Source: Carettochelys insculpta
Taxonomy: Eukaryota; Chordata; Testudines; Carettochelyidae
Direction: 5' to 3'
Assembly: GCF_033958435.1 (NCBI RefSeq)
Contig: NC_134144.1
Span: 13,014,010 to 13,078,009, forward strand
Length of the DNA stretch: 64,000 nucleotides
Shown: positions 33,658 through 44,604 of the stretch, piece after piece
Layout: every line of letters starts with the position of its first letter
How positions within the stretch are numbered: position 1 is the stretch's first letter
Notes under the pieces: generated by a model
What the model was told of the DNA's origin: nothing
The model's database searches: none
What the model saw: only the letters and a program-made list of their open reading frames with translations
Made by a program: the position numbers and the translations under genes

Positions 33658-34852
33658 TAGGGTGACTGGTATCTGTTTTTTTACCAGAACGCTCAGTCGA
33701 AAAGGGACCCTGGCGGCTCTGGTCAGCACTGCTGACTGAGCCATTAAAAGGCCGGTTGGAGGACACCATGTGGAGCTAGGCAGACTCTTCCCTATCTGTC
33801 CTGGGGCACCATGCCACGCCCCAGAACTGGCCAGCAGGTACTGTTCTTAGGTCAGGGGCTCCACACGCTGTCCCACGGCCCTGAGCACTGGATCTGCACT
33901 TCCGCTGGGCGGTTCTCAGACAATGGGAGCTTGGCAGGAGGTGCTTGTAGGTGAGGCTCTGGAGCCTCCTGGCTCCTCACTGCCTAGGAATGGAACCTGC
34001 TCATGACTTCCATTGAGCAGCGCAGTTTCCCAGTGCAGGCAGATACCTTGGGTGGCTCCCAGTCAGGCTAAGCCCCAGGCCCAATCCCCTGCTCCACCCT
34101 TAAGCCCCTCCCAAATCTGGAGCCCTATCCTGCACCTCAAGCCTGTCAACCCCAGGAGTCCACACCCCTAGTTCAAAGCCTGCACCCCATCCCGCAGTCT
34201 TGAGCCCCTCCCCAAAGCTGCTTCTCAAACCTGCATCCCAAAACCCAGGGCCACAACAGAAGCTGCACCCAGAGTCTTCGCCACCCCTGCACTCCAACCC
34301 TCCAGTCTTTAAATCCCGACTTCACAATGGCCAGATTGGGATGATTTAGTTGGGGTTGGCCCTGCTTCGGGCAGGGGGCTGGGCTCGACGACCTCCTGGG
34401 GTCTCTTCCAGCCCTAGGATTCTATGACTCTGCCCCAGCCCAGCAGCTCCTCTCACAACCTGAACCCCTCATGTCCAGACCCACCCCATGGTCCTCATCC
34501 CCTCCTGCACCCAACCCACAGCCTACAGATCCCTCAGCCTGGAGCCCCTCCTGCACACCAAACCGCTCATCTCCAGAGCCCACACTCCCAGCTGGAGTCC
34601 TCACCGCCAGCCACACCCTGACTACCTGCCCTAGCTCAGAGCCTCCTCCTACCCCTGGAACCCAAAGCCCCATTGAGAGCCCTCGTCCCCTCCCTCTCCC
34701 GCAGCCCAGTGAAAGTGAGGGTGGGGGTGGCAAACCACTGAGGGAGTGGGAATGTAGCAAGTGGGGTTAGGGCCCAGGGAAGAGACAAGACCTTGGGGGA
34801 GAGGCGGAACTAGGGTGTTCATTTTTACACCAATAGAAAGTTGGCAACCCTA
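33658..34852 (+). mobile_element. 1.2-kb element with TAGGGTKGCC ends and C-rich degenerate repeats
   Basis: The left end TAGGGTGACTGGTA and right end TTGGCAACCCTA look like a decayed inverted pair. After the left end comes AACGCTCAGTCGAAAAGGGACCC, known to me from a common turtle repeat, then a long series of C-rich units (CCTGCACCCC types). A CR1 end is inserted at 34.33-34.43 kb. No target duplication is visible. The 112- and 99-codon frames come from the C-rich units. Confidence 0.55.
34325..34432 (+). mobile_element. CR1 3' end inserted in the C-rich element
   Basis: GGATGATTTAGTTGGGGTTG, then GGGCTGGGCTCGACGACCTC, then CCAGCCCTAGGATTCTATGA, the standard CR1 tail. It interrupts the C-rich units on either side. 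Confidence 0.85.
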
Positions 34853-35985
34853 CTACAGGCCGCTCCCCCACAGGAAGCTGCTGCAAAGCCAGTGTTCCCT
34901 GTACACTCCCTGGTCTGCAGAGGCTGCAGCCCAGTGCCTGCAGGGCTAGGAGCGCATGGAAATTCCTCCCATTCACCTCGTGGAAGCTGTGAGGTGAGGG
35001 GTCTCCACTAGCTCCAGCTGATAACAGTGGAGGGGAGTTGCTGGCCGTAAATTGAGCCGCTCCCGGCCAGGGAGCTCCTCTGCTGTTTGGCCAGCAGGCA
35101 TCTGCGGGACCTGATCAGGAGGAATCAGAGTTACTACTGAAGAACAAGAGGCCTCTTGGAGCTGCCAGATAGCCTGGTAAAGGCCTCAGTTTTAGCCATG
35201 ACTGCCCCAGTACTAGTCTGCCCTGCGAGCTCTCCTCCCTTTTACACACCCACCAGAATCCTGTCCTTTTTACACACGCATGTGCAGAAACCCATTCAGA
35301 GTCCCATCATCTTTTTAGATACATGGCTACCCCAGAGCACTCTTGCTCTTTTTCACACGTGCACACACCAGAGCCCCCTGACATCCGTAATCCTCTCTGA
35401 TGATCAGGTATTGGTTTAGTCACGCACCAGCGGCATCACAGAAGATGCGGTCCATCGATCGACAGCTCTGTTCACACACATGCACATTTATATGTGTGTT
35501 CACCCACCTTAAGCCCCCCCGTTATGCCCTTTCTCGTTAATGTGTTTTTCATGCTCTCCAAGAGCTGCTCACAATGGTTTGTATTTTTCTTCCCTTTACA
35601 TTTTGTAAATGGGCAGCTACATAAACTTTTGCTTTTCTTCAACACAATCCAGGTAAGAATTAGTAGCAATTTTTAACTTACATTGAACGAATTTAAAAAT
35701 TCAGGGCATAGACTATAATTCAACTGTGCACACCAGTATCTGTGAACAGGTCCTTCATGACAGATTTGTTGCTTGTAGTTGGAGGAACAGGAAAGACAAA
35801 GAATAATAATGGCTACTTCTTTGTGTTTCCTTTTGCCTCATGGTGTAAAAATCAGAGAGGTTTAAAAAGAACATTATAATTAGTGCTGGTTGGGAATATC
35901 TTGGTGAAGTTTTTTTGTTGGAAAATACCAGTGCACCAAAATGAAAACTTTTTGTGGAATGGTGACAGTCGGGAGATTCCAGAAT
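34853..35985. other. No recognisable feature
   Basis: A cluster of ACACACATGCACA-type low-complexity sequence lies near 35470-35500; the rest is unassigned. Confidence 0.4.
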
Positions 35986-35994
35986 AACCAATAA

Positions 35995-36070
35995 GATGGT
36001 GCGTGAGGGCACTCACCTGGGGTGTGGGAGATCCATGTTTAAATCCCTTCTCTGCCCAATTCAGTTTGCA
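35995..36070 (+). mobile_element. tRNA-derived SINE head
   Basis: GAGGGCACTCACCTGGGG corresponds to an A-box region and CATGTTTAAATCCC to a B box at normal spacing, followed by TTCTCTGCCCAATTCAG, a frequent SINE continuation. Confidence 0.55.
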
Positions 36071-36435
36071 TTGGAGTTTTCTATACATTCTGGGAGCTCT
36101 CAAGGTCCACTACTAACCTCCCACCTACCCACAAACACTGGTCCTAGACTCTACTTATTGTCCTTCAACAACACACCTACACTCTCCAGAAGGGTTGAGA
36201 CAGACTAACATGAGGCGCCTCCTTCCTCAAAAGGACTGAATATGTGACTTGCATGCTGTCCTTATCTCCTGATGGTTTGGTGAAAGAAAGCTTTTACCCT
36301 GGTCTCCCATATTGTAGAGCAAACCTATTAATCAGGGCGAGCTCCATAATTCATAGCAGAAAAAAATGAAATTTGTCTCAAGGGTGGTTACAAAAATGAA
36401 CATTTTTCATTATTACTCTGATGGCTCATAACACT
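36071..36435. other. No recognisable feature
   Basis: Nothing identified. Confidence 0.35.
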
Positions 36436-36438
36436 GCT

Positions 36439-36690
36439 TCAGTAATAGAGCACTATTATGGCTGAGGATGGGTTAATCCCAGCCCCATTTCCTCTGACCT
36501 CCTGCAGCCACATGATTTGCAAGTGTCTGAAAATATCCCTGCTCAAGTCTAATTGTTTGCGGCAGTCAGCACATGATTTCATGTGTTTGGTCACAGCAGT
36601 ATTCGTTTTCTCTTCTTTTAATCTTTGAATGTCATGCCTGGTTTCACTGATGTAGCTCATGATGACACAGTAGGGTAGTGATTTCACATA
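36439..36690 (-). pseudogene. Possible GIY-YIG-like retroelement remnant
   Basis: The 82-codon minus frame reads SYISETRHDIQRL followed by NTAVTKHMKSC, a layout that recalls the Y-[IV]-G-x-T...R...H pattern of GIY-YIG nucleases carried by Penelope-like elements. The glycine is replaced by serine and no RT part is visible nearby. This is a weak resemblance by eye. Confidence 0.25.
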
Positions 36691-37616
36691 AGATGTTTTG
36701 CATTGACTCCAGAAGTGTAGATTCCTAGTGGGATGTCCAATATTTATTAATGGTATCCTAGGGTTTTTAAAGGGAAAGCTACATCACAGACCATTAGAAT
36801 CAGTTTAATCTGTTCCAAAATGCCAGATGCATTAGGCAAGAGCTACCTTGATTGGACTGAGGTCTTCCTCATTAGTTCAGATCCTGGTTCAGAAGATTTA
36901 TTGAAGGCTGTCTCTTTTAAAGAGCTCACTTTTGATCCCAAAAGGATATCTTCACTCTGATGTGATAGAACTGGGATAGGGCTACTCTTCTGACCTAAAT
37001 GCTGCTACTGAAATTTCTTTATTATTTTTTTTAAAAAGTCCCATAATTAGGAGTGTGCCAAATGTTCATTCCTGAATATGCATGGGCTGAATTTTCTGGG
37101 ACTTTTCCAAATATTTAATTGGGGGTCATCAGTATGCATTCTTATATCTAAAGCTAAATTTTCATATCATAGGCAAAGAAGTTGGATTAATATTTTAACT
37201 GTAAATTCCAGGCTGAGGGTCATTATTTGGGATTGTTTCCAGGCTTCTGAAAGTATTTTTTATAGAATTCTTGGTATCTGAGATAATTTTAATCAGACAT
37301 ATTGTGTAAATAGTTGTTCTGACTATTTACATTTTGCTAACTGCAGTAGAGCTAAAGTATTTGAAGTGTCTCCTAAAGTTTTACTTGCCTAAATTATTAA
37401 GTGTTTGGTTTAATTTGGCTTTTTAGGGAGTATGTGTGTGTTACATACAGTGAAAATGACTATTTAATAAATGCCTGTTAGATTATAAAAGCATGCAGTC
37501 TTTGGGGGAGAAGACTGTCTTTGTGTCATATGTTTGTAGAATGCCTTTACAGTTGGAATATGGTCTCTAAATGCTACTGCAATTCAGATAATTAGTAAAA
37601 CAAGATTTGTCAAAAA
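36691..37616. other. No recognisable feature
   Basis: AT-rich; no repeat ends or exons. Confidence 0.45.
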
Positions 37617-37624
37617 CTCTAGAG

Positions 37625-38244
37625 CCGTGGTTTTGACCCAGTGTGCCATGGCACACTGGTGTACTGTGGGAACTGTCCAAGTGTGGCGTGAAATTTTGTC
37701 AATTTCCCCACGCTGTGGCTCTCTGCAGAGCCATCGTAAGGGGAAATGCCGACTCTTCAGGACCCTGTTATAGAGGCCACTGAAGTGCTGCTTCCCGACC
37801 TGGACAAGCTGGCAGGGAGCCCATCCCTACTCCCTAATATGGCAAAGGGGAGGGAGTGAGGGTGGGAGCCTGTTGATGTGGAGAGGTGGTTTAAATGCCA
37901 CATCCTGGCTCCAATGGCGTAGCGGGGAGGGGAGCCGCCTTTCAGTGGTTACTTGTTTCTTGACAGCCCTAACATGGCGTTGAGCGGATTTCGAAAATGT
38001 GTCTGTGCTCGCTGTCTAAGACGGTGTATTCTGTGGTGGATTTGAAACATTCATGGAGCTGATCCTTGTTTAACTTGCTGTGTGCACGACTACGCTGCAA
38101 ACCTCTCTAGTAAGACTATGACCATAGTAAATAAGGAAATGTGATGTTTATGAGCTATTGATTCAGCTGAAAAAAGTGGGTGTACCGTGGAATTGTTTGT
38201 CTCATTGCAGAATACCGTGTTACTGAAAAGGTTGGGAACCACTG
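37625..38244. mobile_element. Non-autonomous hAT element, CAGTGGTTCCCAACC family, copy 1
   Basis: Left end CCGTGGTTTTGACCC, right end GGTTGGGAACCACTG. Flanks CTCTAGAG (37617-37624) and CTCTAGAC (38245-38252) match at seven of eight. The 620-bp body shares GAATTGTCCAAG...TTTTGTCAATTTCCCC and CTCTCTAGTAAGACT phrases with the copy at 58.9-59.9 kb. No transposase is encoded. Confidence 0.88.
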
Positions 38245-38252
38245 CTCTAGAC

Positions 38253-38950
38253 ATCCATGAGGTAATTATTAAAGCTTCTAAAATATTTATCACAAAATGT
38301 GGCTAATAATTTGGAGCTTTCACTCCTCTCTATTTGTACACTACACTTGCATTACTGTTGTAATGGCTTACACGTTTGTTGTACATGTACAGCAGGACTG
38401 GATGGTAGTCATGATAGTGGTAAATGTGATCTGGATCTTTCCACATGTAGATTGCTGATTCAAAGTTAGATGGTGACTGAAAGTGGTTACTAACCAATGG
38501 CTATTCTCAGTGGTGCATGTGAAATGTTTTGGTATTCTTAGTCTAGGTCCTAGTGCACAGAAGGTCATTTGCATACTTGTTGACAAACACAGCAGAGAGT
38601 TCAGCCTCCCAATAGGAGCGACATTAAACATTACTCTGGCCAGTGCTAGCCTGCAAGCCCCAGACTTGACTTTCTGGGGGATGTTAGAGGGACGGAGCAG
38701 GAGATCCTTTAAATGGCCAGGCTAAGAATCTCAGATTTAATTTTGCAACAGAAAGGGTCCTAGGTGTTCTAACCATGAAAATTTAAACTGATCTCATAGC
38801 TGCCAGGTTAGTGACAGTGGCCTTTCCTGTTTAGGACTCTCCCCACCGTAACTCCCATGCAGGACTCGCTTGGCTGCACAAAGCCAAGTGGCCATGGTTC
38901 CCTCTGAATGTTGGGAGAATTCCCGGGCTGGTGTTTGTTGGGATTATGGG
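38253..38950. other. No recognisable feature
   Basis: Unassigned spacer. Confidence 0.4.
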
Positions 38951-38958
38951 TGCTTGGG

Positions 38959-39393
38959 CTGAGTGACCATCCGTCCTGTACTGGGAGGGAACTTATGTCT
39001 TAAAGGAGCTAATTGCCCCGTATTTGGCCCTCCACCATCTGACCTTTTTCCTCAGCAGCGTGCACAGGCGCAGCTGCTGGCTGGAGAGCACATGGAGAGC
39101 TTACATGCTCTCAGGCCACATGAAGAGGGGGCCCTCCAAAGATAGGGTGGGTTAGTGCTCCATTTCCCAGCTCCCTGCACCTTTGGGGAGATGGGGAGCA
39201 CCAGTGGCTTCCCAGTTCCCCGAGGCTCAGGAGAGGACCATTGTCTGCCTCCTGGCTCCTCAGGGCTCTGGGAAGCACCGGTGGCTGTGGCCCCCTTCCC
39301 AGCTCCCCACACTTCGGTGGAGCTGGAAGGAGGCATCCCAGCCCTGAATTTCTCCCTGCTCCATGTTTAAGACAGGGAGATATGGTCACCCTA
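38959..39393. mobile_element. Non-autonomous hAT-like element, CAGGGTGACCA family
   Basis: Ends CTGAGTGACCATCC and ATATGGTCACCCTA are inverted. Flanks TGCTTGGG and TGCTTGCA match at six of eight. The 435-bp interior is GC-rich. Frames of 94-99 codons on the minus strand have no domain and are explained by composition. Confidence 0.75.
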
Positions 39394-39478
39394 TGCTTGC
39401 ATTGCCACAAATTTTACTAGAACTTCTGTAAGTTCTCTCTGGCTTCTTCCTGAGCTGCAGGTGTGATTCTGGCTATGA

Positions 39479-39790
39479 ACTGGATTGGATCCGTGGTTAA
39501 GACATTGGACTGAAACTTAGGATATCTGTTTTTAATGCTCAGCTGCACCCCTCACTGCCTATGTGACCCTGAGGAAGCCACTTGGTCTTTCTAGGCCATC
39601 TATTTCTTGTCTGTGTAAAATGACAATAAAACTTCCTTTCTCTCTGTCTTGTCTGTTTAGCTGGCCTGCTCTTTGGGGCAGAGCTGGTCTCACTTTGTTT
39701 TTGTACAATACCTGACAGAGGTTGTATCTGTACAATACCTGATTTTGGTTGGGGCTTGTAGGTGCTACCTAATGCAAACAATAACTACAA
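39479..39790 (+). mobile_element. CORE-type tRNA-derived SINE
   Basis: The head GTGGTTAAGACATTGG is A-box-like. Then GTGACCCTGAGGAAGCCACT, TTCTTGTCTGTGTAAAATGA follows the order of CORE-SINE (MIR-like) central domains. The tail, TTTGGGGCAGAGCTG ... GGTTGGGGCTTGTAGGTGC, is one I associate with turtle SINEs. The B box is decayed. Confidence 0.65.
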
Positions 39791-41305
39791 ATGGGGACAG
39801 GACGCAGCTCCAGAAAAGGTAAAGAGAAGACCCCAGGCCCTCATGCGTGGCCCGTACATACTCATTTTAAAGTGAGTGTCTCGCGTTGTGAATGCACTTC
39901 TAAACATCAGGCCAAATTTTGTGGTAGCTTTTCTGAAGGCTGGATTCTGTGTAGTTATTACTAATGGTAGCTGGAATGTATGGAACTAGCTCCACAAGGT
40001 GCTGTCTCCTCTTCCTCCTCCAACTCACCAACCCTGACATTAGGGCAGCCTTCCAAAAATCTGTTCAACAAGCCTCCACCCACTCATTTCTCTTACTGCC
40101 TGCAAATGCACTTTTGCATCATCGTCTGTCTGCAGAAAGTGAGCTTGCTGGCACTTTATTAAGAGAATTGTGAAGTAGCAAGACACCGTGTACCAGATCC
40201 CTGGCCTTGCCCTGGCCCATTTGCACCCACCCAGTAATGCAAAGGGGCTGCAAAGCCAGTTTAATTGGCCTCCTGAGGAGTCTCCTGTCTTAGGGAAAGT
40301 CCTGATGGTATGGGGCCAGACTAGAGGCTCTTTCCCCAGGTCTGATGGGTATGGGCAGGGACAAGGGGCCATGGCAAGAATTCCCCTTCAATCCATCAGA
40401 GCTATTGGCCATGGGCAGCCAAGTGCAACTTCAAGCAGCCCTCCAATGTGCATTAAGTTATGTGGGATTTCAGCAGTCCTCCAGTTACCCCAGGACCAGG
40501 GAACCACAGAGGTAGCACAAAATGCTGAGCTACACAGATGCTGCTGTGGCACAGCTGAGGAGCTGATCCAGCATCTGTAAATTTGTCAACCATGTAATAC
40601 TGTCATAGTTCATGTCTCATGCCTGGAGTGCTCCAACCACAGTGGCGACTGGTCTCTTAGTGAGATGAGGCCCTCACTGTCCTGCCTTGGGTGCCCATGG
40701 GCACAATCTAACCCCGTGTACAAAACTTTCAGTCTCTGAAACTGATCCTTATAACAGAATATATGAGAGTGACTTGCATAGCTCCTGTACAGGCTTGGCT
40801 CCTAAAACATTTAGTGAGCTCTGACTCAATGACGACGACGATGACGAAGTGACATTTGTGGATTTGGGTGGATGCTGGGTGAAGATCCCTGATGTTTGAT
40901 ACTCACCTGCAATTAACAGTCCATGTGTGAATTAAATTTGAGGACTTACTGTCTTACACAGGTGTCTGTCTTACATGTGTCTCTCTTTATATAGATCATT
41001 GTGTGTGTGTGAATATACACACACATATATATAACATAAGTGGTTATGAGGGATGTTGTAAAAAAACTGCTATAAATCTGGGATGAGCTCATTACCTCAT
41101 GAGCAGTGGAGCCAAGATTGAGTTACACAACCCTTCCCAGACAAGTGGGAGTAACAACTATCATATATTTTGCTGTTAGATACTATGTCCATATCTTCCT
41201 AAAAATCTCTCTCCTGTTTTCCCCTTTGAAGTAGGATGCTACAAGCAGGGACCCTGACATGGCTGAAATTGCTACTGGTAACCACAACATAAACATCAAC
41301 ATCAT
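39791..41305. other. No firm feature; microsatellite near 41.0 kb
   Basis: A GTGTGTGTG...ACACACAC-TATATAT stretch lies at about 41002-41034 and a short GAC/GAT trinucleotide run at 40832-40845. Otherwise unassigned. Confidence 0.4.
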
Positions 41306-41308
41306 ACA

Positions 41309-41579
41309 CAGGTGCCAGCTGGCTCTAGGCTTAGGAGGTGTTCAGCCCCCAGGTCTGCTCTAGGCCCTTCCCTAAAGCCCCCACCCCTGCCCTAAGCACA
41401 CCCTGTCCCCACTCCTTCCTGTCTCTCCCAGAGCCTCCTGCACAGTGAAACAGCTGATGGCAGCAGGTTGTAGGTGGGAGGCGGAGGAGTTGATCAGCAG
41501 GGTAGTCACCTGGGGAGAGCTGGCTGCTGCTGGGTGCTAAGTACCCACAAATTTTTTCCGATGAGTGTTCCTGCACCTG
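41309..41579. mobile_element. Interspersed element with CAGGTGC/GCACCTG ends
   Basis: Begins CAGGTGCCAGCTGGC and ends CCTGCACCTG, a short inverted pair. The interior phrases (GTTCAGCCCCCAGG, GGGTGCTAAGTACCCAC) recall a turtle repeat. No clear target duplication. Confidence 0.45.
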
Positions 41580-41840
41580 TGTATTACTAAAGCACAGAAA
41601 TAATTGTGTCATTGGGATGGGTGGAGCTTAGGAATGTTCACAAGTAGAGTATAAAATAGTGTCATGTAAGTCTGAGATTTATAACCTAGCTTGGGAAATA
41701 CAGGGGTTTATGTGATGATGCTCATGTGGCATGAGAATGGCTGGCTGACAGAAAGCAACACTTTCTTTTTGACATCAAGGATGAAAAATGTCATGTTACC
41801 ATGAACATTTTTTTCACTTTTATATAAATAGGGGAGAGTT

Positions 41841-42032
41841 AGAATCATAGAACCCTAGGGCTGGAAGAGACCTCAGGAGGTCATTGAGTCCAGCCCCCTG
41901 CCTAAAGCAGGACCAACCCTAACTAAATCATCCCGGCCAGGAGTTTGTCAAACTGGGACTTAAAACACCTTAAGGGATGGAGATTCCATCACCTCTCTAG
42001 GTAACACATTCCAGTGCTTCACCACCCTCTCA
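41841..42032 (-). mobile_element. CR1 LINE 3' end, first part
   Basis: Reads AGAATCATAGAACCCTAGGG, then CAGGAGGTCATTGAGTCCAG and AACTAAATCATCCCGGCC, the reversed CR1 tail. It is interrupted by a foldback element and resumes at 42322. Confidence 0.92.
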
Positions 42033-42318
42033 GCCTACAGCCACACTAGTGCAGCAGATTGACTTGCTCAGGATCAGTCTTCCGGGGTTTTGATTTGCAC
42101 ATGTGTGAAACAATGCATTCCAGGGTCAAAGTCGACCCCAGAACTCCTTGCGAGAGGCAAGGGTTGAGGAAGGTCAATGGGAGAAATGCTCCCGTTCACC
42201 CTCCTCAGAGTAGACAGACATTGAAGTCGACTGCCAATAAGTTAATTTTAGCTATGCAATTGACGAAGCTAAAATTGCATATTGACGGTTGACTTTGGTG
42301 TCTAGTGAAGACATAGCC
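42033..42318. mobile_element. Foldback MITE, family H (GTCGAC word), nested in CR1
   Basis: Ends GCCTACAGCCACACTAG and CTAGTGAAGACATAGCC. Internal words are AAAGTCGACCCC, GAAGTCGACTGCC and the pair TTAATTTTAGCTATG/AGCTAAAATTGCA. CR1 continues exactly with CTAGTGAAATAG after it, so the right border is firm; the left duplication copy is altered (TCA for CTA). 286 bp. Confidence 0.88.
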
Positions 42319-42321
42319 CTA

Positions 42322-42910
42322 GTGAAATAGTTTTTCCTAATATCCAACCTAGACCTTCCCCACTGTTACCTGAGACCATTGTTTTGCCATCCATCACTAC
42401 TGAGAACAGGCTGTTTCCATGTCCTTTAGTACCCCATCTTCAGGAAGTTGAAGTCTATCAAATCAGCCGTCATTCTTTTCTTTTGCAAACTAAGTAAGCC
42501 CAAATCCTTCTCCCTGTCTTTGTAGGTCACGTGCTCCAGCCCCCTCTAATGTTGGTTGCCCTCTGTAGACTGTCTCCAGTGCATTCACCTTTCTATACTG
42601 TGGCCCAGAACTGGACGCAAATACTCCAGATTTGGCCTCGCCAGTGCTGAATAAAGGGGAATAATAACTTCTCTAGATCTGCTGGAAATGCTCCTCCTAA
42701 AGCACTCCAAAATGCCGTTAGCCTTCTTGGTTACAAGGGCACACTGTTAACTCATATCCAACTTCTCATCTGCTGTAATCCCCAGGCCCTTTTCTTCTGC
42801 ACTACTACTTAACCAGTCAGTCCCCAGCCTGTAACAATGCTTGGGATTCTTCTGTCCCAAGTGCAGGACTTTGCACTTGTGTTTGTTGACCTTGACCAAG
42901 GCTGTTTGGG
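42322..42910 (-). mobile_element. CR1 LINE, second part
   Basis: Continues collinearly with TTTTTCCTAATATCCAACC through CACTGTTACCTGAGACC and CAGGACTTTGCACTTGTG. On the minus strand the last part is the end of ORF2 and the 3' region. Inactive. Confidence 0.9.
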
Positions 42911-42914
42911 ACCA

Positions 42915-43000
42915 ACTCAATGAGTGAAGCCTTGGCTCCATTGAAGTTCAGTGGCAAAACTCCCATTGACTTTAATGGAGCTAGGACTTCATTCCAAGTT
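42915..43000. repeat. Short repeat containing the empty-site paralogue of family C
   Basis: CAGTGGCAAAACTCCCATTG and the bases after it match the two flanks of the foldback element at 28.37-28.81 kb, joined without the insert. It is thus another copy of the repeat into which that element jumped. Confidence 0.75.
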
Positions 43001-43820
43001 GGCTGCAGAGAAAAGAAACTGGTACAAATAAAATTGCAACCCATATATAAATATACCAGGGAGCACTGAAAGGGAAGAGGAGAATAACAGAATGATGGAG
43101 GTGTCGCTTTAGTGTTTGAGTGAATATGGAAGCCTGCTTCATCCTATTGGAGCTTGTTTCCTTATGACAGGAAAGGGATCACTTGATTACCTATTTCTTA
43201 AGTCAGAAGACACATAATCCGGACTCCTGCAATCCCACGTTGTTTAACTCTCTAGAAGAGAAGTAGTGTTTTAAGGCTCCTCCTGTAATCTCATTTCTGG
43301 TACTGAAAGAAACCTCCTGTGTGCTCTTACCTGTCTGCCCCCATATGCCAAGATGGCTCTTGTCAAATCTTGGAGCGTGTGCAATTCAATGTGTAGTTTC
43401 CTCCTTCTCTGTCTGTTGCCTCGCTGGCTCCTCTTTCCTCCTCTTTGTTTCCATGAGGGCTCTGCTAAATCTTCAGAGAAGAGAACCAGAGCACCAGTTT
43501 TTGTGCTGTAGGTTTTAGGAAGATATGGACCCCAGCAGCCCTTCATAAACTGCCTCTGGTTCAATAATCCACTGACATGGCAGTAACCTTCACGAGACTT
43601 CCAGTTCAAATAGTCCTGCCATGGAAAATAATCAAAAGGTAGGATGGATTTTTGCGGGGGGGGGGAAAAAGCCTTCCTCAGCCTGGGATTGTGAGTGTGA
43701 GGTATACCAGACAGACAGGAAATTATTCTTTGCTTATGTGCTTACATCACTCTGGCCTTACTTAGTAAATTTAGGATTTGATCCATTGTGACCATTAAGG
43801 CTTCACTCTGTTCTTAAGGT
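43001..43820. other. No recognisable feature
   Basis: A G-run near 43654 is low complexity; the 112-codon minus frame (43271-43609) has no domain. Unassigned. Confidence 0.4.
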
Positions 43821-43829
43821 ACCTATACA

Positions 43830-44040
43830 CAGAGGTGGAAAAAGTACCCCAAAATTACTAGAGTAAAAGTGCAGCTACTTTCACTTCTGAGTAATTGAGT
43901 ACAATGAAGAGGTGGGTTTGTGCGTGTGTACTTTTACTCAAGTAGCTTTACAGAGGGTGATTTGTACTTAACTGCATCCCACCTCCCCAGGCAGCTGTAC
44001 TGTTACCCAAGTAGCTTTTTGGGTACTTTTTCCACCTCTG
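43830..44040. mobile_element. Tol2-like hAT miniature element
   Basis: Ends CAGAGGTGGAAAAAGTACC and GGTACTTTTTCCACCTCTG are perfect 19-base inverted repeats and resemble the CAGAGGTGTAAA ends of fish Tol2. Subterminal ACTTTTACTCAAGTAGC and TACCCAAGTAGC words also follow that family's style. Flanks CCTATACA and CCTATATA match at seven of eight. 211 bp, no transposase. Confidence 0.9.
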
Positions 44041-44048
44041 CCTATATA

Positions 44049-44285
44049 TATTCAGCAGTGTGTGGCATACAGACCCTGCACACGCAGCTAGTTTGGGTAT
44101 AAATAGCAGTGCATATAGTGAGTCACTGTGGCTTAAGTAAGCAGAGTAGAACAGATGTTCTATATGTTGAATCCCCCTCCAGGTCATATGCCCTACACAG
44201 CTCTCTACATGTCTAAGCAGTGCCTCCTGCGTCTTCTCTGTGTGGCAGACCAGAAGGAGCTGCCAGTATAGATCTAATAGAAGCC
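44049..44285. other. No recognisable feature
   Basis: Short unassigned spacer. Confidence 0.35.
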
Positions 44286-44289
44286 AAAC

Positions 44290-44602
44290 ATTTTGGAAGG
44301 GGCGTGTTAATGATCGGGTTCGAATATGCAGCGTCTCATTAACATAATGGCAGCCACGGCGATTCGAAAGTGCAGCTTTCAAATTGCGAACTGCCCGCAG
44401 AGATGGGCACCTTCCGAAAAGACCCCCCAGTTTTCAAAAGCCCCTTCTTCCTAACACAAGATAGGTCCCGTCTCCCGTGGCAGCATGAGATTCGAAAAGC
44501 TGCACTTTCGAATCGACGTGGCTGCCATTATGCTAATGAGGCACTGCATATTCATGAAAACACCTCATTAGCATCTTTCAAACCTGATCATTAACATGCC
44601 CC
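44290..44602. mobile_element. Foldback MITE, family D, ends lost
   Basis: Inverted arms with ATTAACATAATGGCAGCCAC against GTGGCTGCCATTATGCTAAT and TTCGAAAGTGCAGCTTTC against AAGCTGCACTTTCGAA. The CTACAC-type tips are missing. Related to the 20.5- and 30.5-kb copies. Confidence 0.75.
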
Positions 44603-44604
44603 TG

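Noticed and set aside
37017..37036. Poly-T/poly-A run as a retroposon tail
   Set aside because: Too short, with no recognisable retroposon next to it.
39040..39370. CpG-island-like GC-rich block as a promoter
   Set aside because: It is the interior of a hAT-like element with recognisable ends and duplication.
41002..41034. Z-DNA or regulatory signal at the GT/AC/AT tract
   Set aside because: Short simple repeat of a kind common everywhere; nothing around it supports a function.
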